Below are positions 1-11,918 of a DNA stretch of 64,000 nt, piece after piece. Each line of letters starts with the position of its first letter. Positions within the stretch are counted from its first letter, which is position 1. The DNA comes from Pontederia crassipes (Eukaryota; Streptophyta; Magnoliopsida; Commelinales; Pontederiaceae): NCBI GenBank assembly GCA_030549335.1, contig CM060194.1, positions 57,006,547-57,070,546 of the forward strand, in the 5' to 3' direction. Both the position numbers and the translations under genes were made by a program. The notes under the pieces are model-generated. The model did not search any database. It was not told the DNA's origin and saw only the letters and a list, made by a program, of their open reading frames with translations.

Positions 1-1032
1 TAGGGAACGTGTAGAGGAGTTTCTTTTTATCGCCTCTGCTATGGTCATCTTTTCGGCACTACGATCGTAGTGCGAGACCGTATTGATGCTTTCCACTTGT
101 TACGGTCGAGAGTGTATCACCACAGTCACGACCGTGTGCGCTACGGTCTGGCATGACAATAGCACACAAAGCTCCAACCGTATTGCCGCTCTTTCCACCT
201 TAGGGGAGCATTTTACATAATATAAGCAAGGAAAAGAAACTCCCTTCTACAGTTTCATCTTGTAATATCTCTACAAATCATAACAATTAAATTAAGAGCA
301 ACACAATACAATGACAACTACTTAACATTGATTACATTGAGCAAGCATTCATATATCAATGGAACATAATCAAACTAAGTGGAAGAACACATACATTTTG
401 CCCCAAGTCTCCATGAAATAAGTGTTAATGTGATCTTTATGAACCTTAATCCATTCAACACACATCATTAAGATTTGGATTTGAATCCCTCAAACATATC
501 TTCATAGGATTTTGAACAAAACCCCAATTCTCTACTTCCTTCCTCTTCGTCTCCTAGCTGAACCACTTGATTCTCCACCTTCTCCTCCTTGTTTATACAG
601 CTCGAACTCCTCTCTCGAGTTGCTATTGCTGCTGTTGTCGGCTGGTGTGGTGAGAGGATGTGATTGGGAGAGTTAGGTGAAAAGGGGAAGAGGTACCTTT
701 AAGGTATTATCTATAGGGTTTGAGTTAAATAGTCCTAGTGGGCTTCTCTGGTGGCTTCTCTTGTGGGCTTGGGGCGGCAGCAGGCTATTGCCTTTCTTTT
801 CTTTTCTTTTCTTTTCTTTTCTTTTTTTTTTGTTTTCACATTCGGATGTTACAAAGAGAGAAAGCAAATCTCAAACCTCACGAAGAAAAGTCGCAACATA
901 GGGAAATAGCATGAAGGGGGAGGGGTCATACGAGAGGAGGGAGAGAGGGATGTCGGCACAACTCCCTGCTTCCTTTCATCACGACATAATAATAACAATG
1001 GTATTTTTTTCTGAAAATGTCCGGTTGTTACA
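1..1032 (-). mobile_element. LTR-like retrotransposon edge (fossil)
   Basis: No gene is recognised here. Read on the - strand, the block begins TGTAACAACCGG at 1,032, a common opening of plant Gypsy LTRs. A second similar opening (TGTAACATCCG) lies near 852. Recognisable kinase-gene sequence starts only a few bases beyond 1,032, so this edge appears to be the boundary of an insertion into that gene relic. The element would continue off the left side of the window. Only one LTR-like end is visible, so the family is a guess, and the block could instead be an unrelated repeat. Confidence 0.35.
789..831. repeat. (TTTTC)n microsatellite
   Basis: A run of about seven TTTTC units followed by a T tract. 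It makes spurious low-complexity reading frames on both strands. Confidence 0.85.
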
Positions 1033-1037
1033 ATTTT

Positions 1038-1700
1038 TCACAGAGATTTCAAGACCAACATCGATCAAAATATCAGATTTTGACATGGCAAGAATTCTGA
1101 AAGAAGATCAAATTTAAGGGATTACCAGAAGAGTTGTGGAGACATAGTATGTGATACCAAATACGTTTATGTTGACTCGAACGCAAATAGATTATCAAAC
1201 ATACATTATTTTGACAACTTTCTATATGGAACACAATGGATATATAGCTCCAAAATACACAATACGCAATGTATGGCAAGTTGTCAGAAAAATCTATATA
1301 GCTCCAAAATACACAATACGCAATGTATGGCAAGTTGTCAGAAAAATCTGTAGTTTTTCAGTTGAGCGTGGTAAAATATAGAAGTTTTGCATGGGAAAAG
1401 GAGCCGAGTTGTAACTCAAGCGAACCACCACTAAGCCTTCTAGGGCATGCAATCATCACGGCCAAACAGATGCAGAATCCTCATATTTTCACTGTCAAAA
1501 TGAATCTTGGAGCTTTTTTTTTTGTCAAAATATTTTGTTGGCTTGGGCACGAGAAAGCACTTGGAGTTCCTCATAACAAGTCTGAAGTGTTACGATGTCT
1601 CTCCCAGTCGGCTCGCTCTGTGTGTAGGAGAAAAGTGAAGAGAGGCCAACGATGGGTGAAGTTGTTTTGATGCTGGCTAGAGAATTTGCAGTGGTAACTG
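1038..1700 (+). pseudogene. decayed S-domain receptor kinase, 3' kinase exons only
   Basis: This is a relic of the same receptor-kinase family as the three genes downstream. From about 1,040 to 1,125 it matches the end of exon 6: the text ISDFDMARIL stands where intact genes have [10 protein letters not shown], and TRRVVET precedes a degenerate donor. From about 1,237 to 1,370 it matches exon 7 (GYIAPKYTI for GYMAPEYAM). From about 1,540 to 1,690 it matches exon 8, with EKSEERPTMGEVVLML readable directly after an in-frame stop. The DFG glycine and the APE glutamate are both replaced, and several frames must be used to follow the similarity. No lectin, PAN or transmembrane exon is present upstream; the left edge abuts LTR-like sequence. 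It is plainly non-functional and is the oldest member of the tandem family here. A processed copy is unlikely because intron-sized gaps separate the exon remnants. Confidence 0.8.
1241..1348 (+). repeat. 54-bp tandem duplication in the kinase relic
   Basis: Two adjacent copies begin with TATATAGCTCC at 1,241 and 1,295 and run through the APE-region remnant of exon 7. They look identical by eye. The unit is a multiple of three, but it lies in a gene already carrying stops, so the phase is probably chance. Confidence 0.85.
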
Positions 1701-3440
1701 ATCAGCTTGAACAACATGGTGTCTGCGTGTCTATGACTTCCAAGGAACCCGATAATTCGACCTCTAACAGATTGACTATGGCAGTGTCGGAAGGTCGATG
1801 GAAGGATTAAGTTAGCAACGAGAAGCGCACATACGGCACTTTGGCAAATTCCATTTTTTGTCAGACATATCTGTGAGAGCACATAGAACATGAGAAGATG
1901 GCTCGCAGTTCACGTAGAACTCATGCTGTCATGGTGACCTTACGATGATCACATAAAACATTCTTGTACTGTATAGTATATATGATTCTAACCTATTTAT
2001 TTCCAAGTTGTTCAAGTATTTCATTATCTCACTCTTTTTTCTGACCTTGACTTATGCGGCCGGTTGAAATTTAGTTGCTCAAGTTATGATATGATTGGAT
2101 GCATAAGAAAAGGAAATATCTGACCCCACAAAGATCGGACCAAGAGTTGAGTTGGGTACAGATTGCAAGTCGATCGGGCCTCATTCGATATATTCTATTT
2201 TATAAACATTATCTAAATTTATTTTTTTAATATTAGAATTTTGTATAAATTTAAAATTTAAAATACATAGAAATGAAATACTTCAAACACAAAAAATATT
2301 TAAACGTTTTCAAACTATTTTCATTGTTTAAAATTATTATTAAATATATTTTTATATATAACAAATGTTAAAGAAATTTTTTTTTAAAAAAAAGGGATGA
2401 TCCGAGTATGATCCAACGATCAATTCTAACACAAGAAGAGTGATCCAACCTGATTTGACCGAAAAATTTAATCAAATTTGATGTGCTTCATAATCGAGTG
2501 AAATCTAGTCCATGAACACTAGACAGCACCTTACAAAAAAAAGAGCGAGTTCAAATCTCAACGAAATCTTTTAAAAGATCGACGAAACGTGCGCTCAAAT
2601 GATCATCTCACGTATCGATAGTGGAAAGAAAGGTGGTACGGGGGTCTGCTCTGCGTGCACTTGAGCACAAAGTTCAAAAGCGGTTCCTTCGTCTAGTTGG
2701 TGGTGTCCACATTACATATCCCTTTGACTGGCCCAGCTGCTGGAATGGGTCTACTCATTCTGCCAACCATTCTTAGAACTTAGAAGTTGAATCAACGATC
2801 ACTGCAAATTATTACGTGTTTACTTTAAACGATTAATTTCATATTACTTTATTATGTGATGATCCAAATGTTTGTGTTGTTAATATTACTCTATTCTAAT
2901 TAACTTTTATATTATTTAATTTTTATATTACTTTTCGCTTCGAAGTCTATTAATTTCTAGAAATTCTACAAATTTTAATTGTGTCAAGTTATTTACGTAA
3001 GTTCGATTTACTTTTCTTCTAATTGCCTTTTAAATTAGAATATAATTAGACATCGAAGTGCAGTTATAGTGTTATACAATCGTAGTTATAATTATTGTAC
3101 ATTATACATTAGCATTGATTAATTTATTTGTTATAATAAAGGAAGAATACTTATTGTACAAAAAATATTCATAAATATTAGTTTGATACTAATCAGTGTT
3201 TTATGACATTTTAAAATATTTTATTACATTATGTTACAAAAAAATTTAAATGATAATCAATTATCACTAAATACAATTCGACTCCCTTTCAAGAATAAAA
3301 TTGTCTTACAAGTTTCATATTTCATTAACACACCCATTAAAGCTTAAAAGCCTAAATGATCTTTTTAGTTCTATTATTATCATTACACTTTTTAATCAAA
3401 TGTAAAGTGAGAATTCAGGTGTGACTAATTTTGGAGAAAT
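1701..3440. other. AT-rich spacer, no gene seen
   Basis: Intergenic DNA with long A/T runs (for example around 2,200-2,400 and 2,800-3,250). No reading frame resembles a known protein and no clear transposon ends were found. Confidence 0.6.
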
Positions 3441-3445
3441 CCATG

Positions 3446-4009
3446 GTAGCGTTTGGCAAAGAGAACTATGATTTTTCTGAGTTCTTATTGAATAGTTGAA
3501 TTGATATATTAATCCGGGATGTGTTTGAGATGAGGTAGAACATAATGACAAGAAAATTAGATATGATAGATTAATTTTAGTGAAATATTTAAATAAAAAT
3601 AAGTATTGTAAAAATAAATTATATATTTATTTAAAAATAAAACCTCAAATTAAAATTTTTATTCAAAATAATTAGTTAAAATATATTATTTAAATATAAA
3701 AATCTTTTAATAATTTATTACATTTTAAATTAAATAATATTATATTAATCTTTATTATAAATATTTTATATATGATAAATAATTTCTTTTATATAAGAAA
3801 TGTAAAAAGGAGAAAAAACTATAAAAGAAAAAGAAAAGATTAAAGAATAAAAAAACACAAAAAAAAGAGAACCAACTCGGTGAAACTAGGGTCACAACAC
3901 CCTGATTCCTTCATTTAATACGGCCTAGTTTCGTCTCGGGAATCAAAGCGTCACATCATTTAAGGAAAGGGGGCTAATTCCATCTAGTTCTGATTGCCAA
4001 ACAAAGCCC
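3446..4009. mobile_element. MITE-like element, hAT or Harbinger type (candidate)
   Basis: The left end GTTTGGCAAAGAGAACT and the reverse complement of the right end, GTTTGGCAATCAGAACT, form short imperfect terminal inverted repeats about 560 bp apart. The interior is AT-rich and codes for nothing. I could not find a convincing target-site duplication, so the superfamily stays open. Confidence 0.4.
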
Positions 4010-5410
4010 AAAGAATTTATATTCTACCAACGCTACTACTGAAATGTCCAAGCTTTCCAAAGTCCTACATATTAGCTAACCAGGCGGCCATCTTGAATAT
4101 TTTGACACTTACAAATCTTTTGTAACAACAAAAGAAAGATAAAAAATAATAATAATTGATAGTTGGTAACAATTTGGAGGAGATTCAAACTCATTAAAAT
4201 ATATTCCCAAAAATCAAAGTATATGAACTTTCAAATAATCTTCTCTTAATTTTTCAAAATTTTAGGAAAATAATTAGGTTGTTTGAGGAGAAAAGAAAAG
4301 ATTTCAATCTCTCCTATTTCTCCTCTCATTTTGCCTTTTCCCCTCTCTCACTCTTTTCGCCACTAGGCGATACATCGATGAAAAGAACGTCGGCAAGGAA
4401 CAACGACATCTGACTAGGACGAATCAAAGGGAGTCATCAATCAAACAACATGATCAAGTGGGTGAATTAGGAATTACCTCAATTAATCTATTTAAAATAG
4501 ATATAATTAAAATTTGATCAAATCCTATTTATGTTCCCTCCATTTCCCTCTATCTAGGGCGAATGTTATAATTTGTGTACATCGAGTTATAATTTTTTAA
4601 GTCTCGCCTCTTAAGACATCATGACATAATAAGTTTAAATGCATTGTGACTTTTTTTAGAACAATTGACAAAGGATTAAACAATAGATTTTTTATGTGTG
4701 AAACCTTTGGTTGTTTATTTTCGAAAAAATTAAAAGTGATGAAATACAAAATCGATAAGTAAAGTTATAATTTATTTACTGAGAGTAGGACAAATTTGTT
4801 CACACATATTCAATGCTATCTCATTATTAATTGTTTATTGATCACTTTGTTCTTCATTTGATTGTATAATTACTCATAATTTATTATTCATTTGACTCAT
4901 AATTTATTGTAGTGACATTATGACATTATTGATTTGTTTGCTCATCGATGAACCTCAAGATTACACCAAACACTGGTTATAGTAATGTAAAACTTATCAA
5001 GATGATAATAAAAGAAACATTGGGTCGCCAGTCCAAGAAAAGTGCATTATAGTTACCATTTTTAAACGTCATTCTCCTCCCTCTTTAGAGGACACTATCA
5101 TGATTCATTGATCATTGGCATGCGACTATATTATTTGCTTGGTGCATTTTGGAATCAAAGAGCCCATCCTATAAATGAAAGTGTGACGGGTTTCAAAGTC
5201 ACAATCAAAGTCACATATTTATTAACCAAATAATCATTGAATAAAGTTATCGAAGCATTGTTAATAAAGTACTAATAAATGATACTATTACTAAAGCGTT
5301 ATCATTGTTACCGAATATGTTACTCATTATTGTCTCATTGTTACTATGGACTATCAAATCATTGTGTCAGCATCACGATATTGTTTGATATGAAGCTCAT
5401 TGATATTGAA
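4010..5410. other. AT-rich spacer, no gene seen
   Basis: No coding similarity. The stretch 4,260-4,560 contains AG-rich and CT-rich text like that around 18,540-18,640 and may be another decayed MITE, but no matched ends could be shown. Confidence 0.5.
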
Positions 5411-5590
5411 TAACGTATCGAATCGTTGTTATCGAATTTGCATATCGAATCATTGTTATCGAACATGGATATTGAATCATTGTTATTAAAAATGCATATC
5501 GAATCATTATTATCGAACATGTATATTGAATCATTGTTATCGAACATGGATAACAAATCGTTGTTATTGAACACGAATAGCAAATCAAGT
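5411..5590. repeat. 27-bp minisatellite, about 6-7 copies
   Basis: Successive units of the form TATYGAATCATTGTTATCGA plus about seven more bases repeat with a strict 27-bp period. Copies differ at several positions and decay toward the right end. Because 27 is a multiple of three, both strands show open but meaningless repetitive frames (repeats of FDNNDSI-like text on the - strand). Confidence 0.88.
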
Positions 5591-5829
5591 TATCATACAT
5601 AATTATTGAATTATTTTTAACGATTATGACTACTGAAAATTTGATACTGAACATGTTTATTGAATCATTGTATCATTGCTCATTTATGTTATTGTCATCG
5701 TTGAATGATAGTAAGTTATATCCCATGCTCATATGTCTATTGATTGTATTTATCAATTATCGTTATCAAGCTCTTGATCCCATCTCAAGCAAAAGTATGT
5801 CTCTAATACGAATTTATCAATTTATTCTA

Positions 5830-6653
5830 GGGTTATTTCCTCAAATCACCCATAAACTATCATGATTTTTCAGATATAATCCCAAACTACGAACTTTATT
5901 TTTAGGTTCTTAAACTATCACGAATTTTTCAATTTAAACTTTTCATCTAATTCCATCAACTCCTCAGTTATCTTTGATTTTTCGTATCTATGAAAAGTAA
6001 AAAATGCCCTTGCGCGAAAAAAAGAGCGCCCTTTCCCTATGCCGATGTGCGTAGGGAAAGAGGGGGGTCTTCTTGCGCACGTTGGCGTAGGGCAAGAGCC
6101 TTCGTACGGCGAGATGAAGGTCGAGAGGGGGGTGATCCCCACCCCTCTCTCTCCTTGCACCGGCGTGCACAGGGAAAGGGGAGGGGGTCACCAACCCCTT
6201 CTCGATCTTCGTCTCACCGAACGAAGGTCGAGAAGGGAGGGCGACCCCACTCTCTCCCCTTGTGCATGCCAACACATGAAAGAGATGTCTTTCCTGCGCT
6301 GGCTTGCGCAAGGAGAGAGAGAGGGGGGTCTCCCCCTTCTCGACGAAGGTTGAGAGGGGGGGCCCTCTTTCCCTGCGCTGGCGTGCGCATGGAGAGAGAG
6401 ATGGGGGGTCGCCCCCCACCCCCGACCTTCGTCTGACGTGCGCAGGAGGAAGGTCGCAAATCATGCGGAAAAAAGATTTCTTTTTCACGTAGGGGCATTT
6501 TTTACTTTTCATAAATGTGAAAAATCAAAGATAACTGAGAAGTTGATGGAATTGGACGAAAGGTTCAAGTTGAAAAAATCGTGATAGTTTAAGGACCTAA
6601 AAAATGAAGTTAAAAAATCGTGATAGTTTAGGGATGATTTAAGGAAATAACTC
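5830..6653. mobile_element. Mutator-like non-autonomous TIR element with GC-rich core
   Basis: The ends GGGTTATTTCCTCAAATCA (left) and, reversed, GAGTTATTTCCTTAAATCA (right) start terminal inverted repeats that continue for roughly 150 bp (AAACTATCA..GATTTTT, then the text on the TCATCTAATTCCATCAACT side). Flanking 9-mers TTTATTCTA (5,821-5,829) and TTTATTCCG (6,654-6,662) agree in 7 of 9 bases, as expected for a Mutator-type 9-bp target duplication that has aged. The core (about 6,000-6,500) is strikingly GC-rich and made of repeated, partly palindromic units around GAAGGTCGAGA and GCGCTGGCGTGCGCA. It is open in several frames on both strands only because of composition, and no transposase is present. 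Confidence 0.75.
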
Positions 6654-6662
6654 TTTATTCCG

Positions 6663-8658
6663 TTGAAGGTTAATCATTGTACATTATTATTATTTTCCCA
6701 CTTGGACTGTAAAACTCATGGGAGAATGACTTCCTATGTGTTTGATTCCCATAGACCCAAGCCCGGATGTGAATAGTGTAGTGTGATGCGACAATGCTCA
6801 TGCTACTCATGCGACAACTAAGTACATCAACTTTGGGACCAAGTTATCTTTTCTTTTATGCACGGAACTTGATATAATAGCTTAAGGCATGATTATGAGA
6901 CTTGTAATAACTCCTAGACTTTCACACTTATTAACTCTTCTATTCTATCTCTATACATTTATTTATCTTCCTTTCACTGACAGATTTGTGGACCAGTCTA
7001 AGTCAAATATATAGTCAAAGTGATAGTATCTATTATGTCTCAAGGTCGATCTTTGTCGCGTGGTGGGGATTATTTGGGGGCGCTACATTTTTTTTATACG
7101 AAAATAAGAAAGGTTTTGATTTAAAGTTATCCTAGTCTTATTTTAAGTTATTCTTGACTTTATTTGAAAGAATGAGATACCATTCAATCTTATATTTTTT
7201 TTATTTTTAATCAAACGACTTGGAGTACTGATGTATTTTATTGAACTCACTTAGGTTTGTGAAAAAAGTTTATTGAATGATCGCACAAGACGCGTTAGAT
7301 TATTGAAACCACTTCTTATCGTAAGTTCATATTGTCAAAGAAGTAGGTATGACATTGTTCTGGATCTCACATGCATTATTGAACCCACTTGCAAAAGGAG
7401 ATCGTCTACATCTTGCTTGCAAGGTGGTAGAGTTCATGTTGATCGCTTGTTTTTATCTCCACATATGCCAATTGACGACAAGTCCTGCGAATGAGTACAA
7501 CTTCTGCTACATATTATAAATTTTATGTTAAAATAATATTAGGATGGCCTTTTGTTGGATTGACAAAATAAAATAAAAAAAAAGATTTAAGAAATATATG
7601 AATCCAAAATAGATCCATATAGGTGGATTCATCATTGATTTAATTCTTGATAAACACTTTTTAAAATAAATTTATCATAAATTTATTACTACCATATACG
7701 TGGACCTGCTTTGGATCCACACAATTCTTAATCCCAATAAAAAAATCATAGATTGCCTGGGTCCTTTCTTTTAATATTTTACTAGTTCATAAGTTCTATT
7801 TTTTTATTTTCTTGTAGATATAATTATTTGTTTTAAATCAGTGCTCTATTTATTATATTAATATTTGTATGGCAAACTACCATTTGATATGGGCGCTTTG
7901 AGTTTTAAATTTTATATTTTAGATATAACTTCAGATATACTTATGTTAAACTTATTTGTTATGATAAAATAATTATTTTTTAATTCAAAATTTGATATAT
8001 TATCATATTTAAAGAAAAGAGCACCGGAAAAATTAACCAGTGATTTTTTTCCCTTTTTACAGATGAATTTAGGATGACTTTTTAAAAATTGTTAAAAAAT
8101 ATAATTACTTGGACTCATTCGCCTTGAATTTGATTTTTTTTTTCTCTGTGACAAAAGAGTTGAGACCAGTGAAATTTGTGACAACATGACACCCAGTGAC
8201 CAATGTTCATTGGAATATATGGATCCAGTTCTCGTATATTCCGTCAACCGTTCTTTTGAAATCGATGGCAAATGCAAATCATTACATGCATGATTATATT
8301 GATTGATTATTTTTACAAAATAATTAATCATTATGTGATGATGCCAAATACTTATTTTAATATTATTATATTATTATAAAATAAAGTTTGATAGTCATTT
8401 GTTTGCTTAGTTTGATATTATTTTTCATTTTTAATACTATTAGTTTACAGAAATACTATAAATTTTAATTAACGAAAGATAAATAAAAATGTTAAGTTGT
8501 ACACGTAAGTTAGATTTATCTTTCTTTTAATTATTTTAATAATTTTTCAGTTAGTTAAGACACAATTTTAATTTTCATTTAAACTACTTAAAGTTTTTCA
8601 AAAGAATGTAGGTATGTCATTTGACTTGGAAGTGTTTTCCTTTAATATAGATAATGTA
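6663..8658. other. AT-rich spacer, no gene seen
   Basis: No credible coding sequence. A 73-codon frame at 7,273-7,494 has no recognisable motif and no sign of codon constraint. Part of this spacer is a duplicated block recorded separately. Confidence 0.5.
7880..8190 (+). repeat. spacer duplication, copy A
   Basis: Matches copy B at about 9,437-9,745 in the same orientation. Shared anchors include TTTTACAGATGA, ATATAATTA followed by a GAC/GGAC CCAT-like stretch and CGCCTTGA, and GACCAGTGAAATTTGTGACA. The copies differ by many substitutions and small indels, so the duplication is old. No open frame is conserved between them. Confidence 0.7.
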
Positions 8659-8662
8659 TAGA

Positions 8663-8672
8663 CACACACACA

Positions 8673-8713
<41 letters not shown>
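8663..8713. repeat. compound (CA)n/(TA)n microsatellite
   Basis: A CA-rich run passes directly into about a dozen TA units. Confidence 0.9.
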
Positions 8714-9436
8714 CTGATAAAAAATAAATAAGATTAATATACGTATATATATATTATAAAACATACTACAATTTATATCCTGAATGGATTGCCATTCATT
8801 CGATATCATATCTATCATCCAAAAAAGAGTCACTTTTGGGAAATATTTGAACTCTACTAAAAGTGATTTAAATGTTAGCAAAATGTGATGCACTTAAATT
8901 TACAAAACGATCTATTTTCAACAACGTTTATTAGATAAAATTAGATTGCAAAAATTACTTTTATGACACAATTTATTGTAACAACTATTTACTATTTAAC
9001 ACTAAAAATGCTTTTTCTTTGACATTTAGTCATCTTTAGTAATCCTTTTTCGCAGTACATCTTAGGTGTACCAAGTAAACAGAACGGCTGCATGGATATT
9101 TGATTTGTTTTAGTGTTCCATTTAATTGAGATTATTTCATGAAAATTAATGATTCTGTAAGAAAGTGACCTATTTGTTATAGGTGATCTAAAATGTAAAA
9201 GAAGAAGCATTTATAACTTCGGGGAAAATAATTTTCAATTTTAAAGATAGTTTATTTTCTCACGCTTTAATTTAATTTTCAGATCAACAAAAAAAAAATA
9301 CTCTTCGTTTGTACCAAAAGAACAAAAGCATCACTTTTGCAACAATCTTAGGACCAAATGTGAATGGGTGGAATTTACGGGAAGAGGCCGGTTGTCGCAG
9401 TCATGTACTGTTGGGTCACACAAGGCGGGTTACGTG
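8714..9436. other. AT-rich spacer, no gene seen
   Basis: No coding similarity and no clear repeat ends. Confidence 0.5.
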
Positions 9437-9745
9437 AAATTTTATATTTTAGTTAAAATATCATATATTTATTTTAAACTTATTTCTTATGATAAAATGT
9501 TTTTAGTTAAAGTTTAAAATATTATCATATTCATACCGGAAAACTTATCAATGATCTTTTTTCTTTTTACAGATGATTTGTTTTGCTAAATTGCAAAAAT
9601 ATAATTATTTTGACCCATACGCCTTGACTTTTTTTTGTTATGCTTCTAGTGAATTATTAGTAACTCTTTGTTTTTTCTCTATGAAGAAACCCTAAAATTG
9701 TTGGGACCAGTGAAATTTGTGACAACTTGACACCCAAAAATTGTG
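9437..9745 (+). repeat. spacer duplication, copy B
   Basis: Second copy of the block at about 7,880-8,190. It ends about 130 bp before CACTA-like element E1. Copy A has no such element beside it, so E1 arrived after the duplication. Confidence 0.7.
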
Positions 9746-9873
9746 ACAACTTTTTTGTCCTAGCATATGTTGGAAATATCATGTCCGTATAGTCATCAAC
9801 TTAGTAGCAGCATCATAGTCTTCATCTCCCAATTGCCAATTGCAGAGTCATCAGTGATTAGTATAACTACCTT

Positions 9874-10845
9874 TACTACTAGAAAAACGCGGATTACCGA
9901 CGGTTCGAACCATCGGTAATCAGTCCGAAAACCGTCAGTAACGCAATTACCGACGGTTTTTGTCGAAAAAACGCTCGTCGCAAACGGATTTACGACGATT
10001 GAAAAAATTCGTCGAAAATATCGACGGTTCTGGCCGTCGGAACAGTGCCCGGCGGTTCGACCCGTCGAAATTTTTCGACAGTTGCAACCGCCGGAAAAGT
10101 CCCCGGTGGTTCGAACCGTCGATATTTTCGACGGTTGCAACCGCCGAAAAAGGCCGGCGGTCCGAGCCGTCGAAATTTCCGACGGTTGCAACCGCCAGAA
10201 AAGGTCGGCGATTCGAACCGTCGCAACTTTTCGATGGTCGCAACTGTCGAAACTTTGGACGGGCGTCGTAACCGTCGATCTTTTGACGGTCGCAAATAAT
10301 TTTTTAAATATAAAAAAATTAGCGGCCGGATCCGATCGCCTGGCGTTCGGATCCGGCCGCTGGAGGCCGGATCCGCCGCCAGGCGACCGGATCCGGCAGC
10401 TGGAGGCCGGATCCGGGCGCTGGAGGTCGGAACCGGCCCGCCTGGCGGCCGATCGGAAATTGCGACGGATGGATATTCGTCGAAAATATCGACGTTCCTA
10501 ATCGTCGAAAAATTAAATAATAATATAATAAATTATATAATTAATTTTTTTATTTTTCGACGGTCGTGATCGTCGGAAAATCTGTCGAAAAAATTTAATA
10601 ATAATATTAAAAATATATAATTTAATTTTTTTTTTATTTCCGACGGTCGTAACATCGGAAAAATCGTCGAAAATTGCGACGGATGGATATCCGTCGAAAA
10701 TATCGACGTTCCTAATCTTCGAAAAATTAAATAATAATATAAATTATTTCCGACGGTCATAACCGTCGAAAAATCCATCACAAATTTCGACGGATTTAGA
10801 ACCGTCGGAAATTATCCGTCGGAAAATCGCGATTTTCTTGTAGTG
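9874..10845 (+). mobile_element. CACTA-like non-autonomous element E1
   Basis: The left end is TACTACTAGAAAAACG and the right end, reversed, is CACTACAAGAAAATCG: the CACTA-type terminal inverted repeat. The flanking bases are CTT on both sides (9,871-9,873 and 10,846-10,848), the 3-bp target duplication expected of the superfamily. Both arms are dense arrays of short palindromes built on CGACGG..CCGTCG, such as CGACGGTTCGAACCGTCG variants. The middle (10,320-10,450) is a GC-rich run of repeated GGATCCGG and GGAGGCC text. At 972 bp it carries no transposase and must have moved with help from an autonomous relative not in this window. Orientation is set so that it matches E2; E1 lacks the GA/TATA module seen in E2-E4. 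Confidence 0.88.
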
Positions 10846-10848
10846 CTT

Positions 10849-11918
10849 GTAGCAATAGTTAATTGTAATCACTTACCAGTTTATATTTTTAAAAGAGAGA
10901 ATAGATTGAAAAACTTCATGACAAGAAGAGGATGAAGCAATAAAACCTCTAGCCTAGGCTTACAGGTGTCATTTAGTAACAAAGGTTCACAGGATGATGA
11001 TCAATGATGGAGCTCACGTAGATCGACGATGTTTATGCTTTGTCGCTGCACTCTTGCCGAAGAAGAAGATGAGAGAGAGGGAGGTGAAGTGGTTGCATAT
11101 GACAAGAGGAAAAGGTAGAAGAAGATAGAAAAAATAATAATTTGCTATCGAAAAAGTAAAATTATTACAATCGCTTAACACACGATAACATATTACATGC
11201 TATTTATACTAATCGCTGATATGTCTCCGCTCTCCACATTTTGTTTCTCTTCACTTTGTGTTCTCTGCCGGCAGCAACCATTTTTTGATTAGCTCTGCTT
11301 CTTCTTCTTCTCTGCGTATTTTCATTTTTCTATTCTCACTGCTCGCCATTTCTCTAATCTACCATGATTTATTTTCTCTTTCTTCTGCTCAAGCGAGATA
11401 AGATTTGGTCGGAGTTCTTTTCTCCATTTTTCCAAAGGTGATTATCGTCTCCAACTCCGGCGAGTTCTTCGGATCATCGTTCTTTATTAATCGACGGATT
11501 TCACTGTTCCTGTTACTGGCTTGTTGTCATATTTTGGAGTTCATCTATTTTGGTTTGCTGAACAAGTTGCATCTCTTTAGTTTGTTTTACGATGAATTCG
11601 TTACTATTTCTTCACCGGCCTCATGTCGGAATTGTCCTTTGGATTTTAATCGGAGTTCTGTCTCTAGTATCACTAGCGTCTTACTTCTGTCAGACTTCGC
11701 TTATGGTGGCGATCACCGTTCTCATCGACGTTGTGGATTGGCTCGTCAGAGTTTTTTCAGAATTTGATCGTGAAGTCATATATGTCTACTTCCAATCATT
11801 CTTCGAAGTTATCATCTTCAGCGTCTTGCCGGTGTTCATCCCGATTTGGGATTTTAGTCACTTCGGAGCTCGACTCCTTTCATTTCTCTGACATCTTCCT
11901 TGATCGTCAATTGTCCCT
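10849..11918 (+). other. CT-rich leader-like sequence, possible 5' part of a Copia-like fossil
   Basis: From about 11,200 the text is CT-rich and resembles the untranslated leader of plant Copia elements. A frame opening MSTSNHSSKLSSSAS lies near 11,781. The block is interrupted at 11,918 by the palindromic element and seems to resume at 16,427, where a Copia-type polypurine tract and LTR start are seen. The assignment rests on these weak cues; no capsid, integrase or reverse transcriptase motif is readable. Confidence 0.3.

Noticed and set aside
5411-5590. Possible CRISPR array
   Set aside because: 27-bp units abut without spacers and the genome is plant; it is a minisatellite.
5988-6512. 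A 174-codon frame and its opposite-strand partners in the GC-rich core
   Set aside because: Several overlapping frames on both strands are open purely from GC-rich repeats inside a Mutator-like element.
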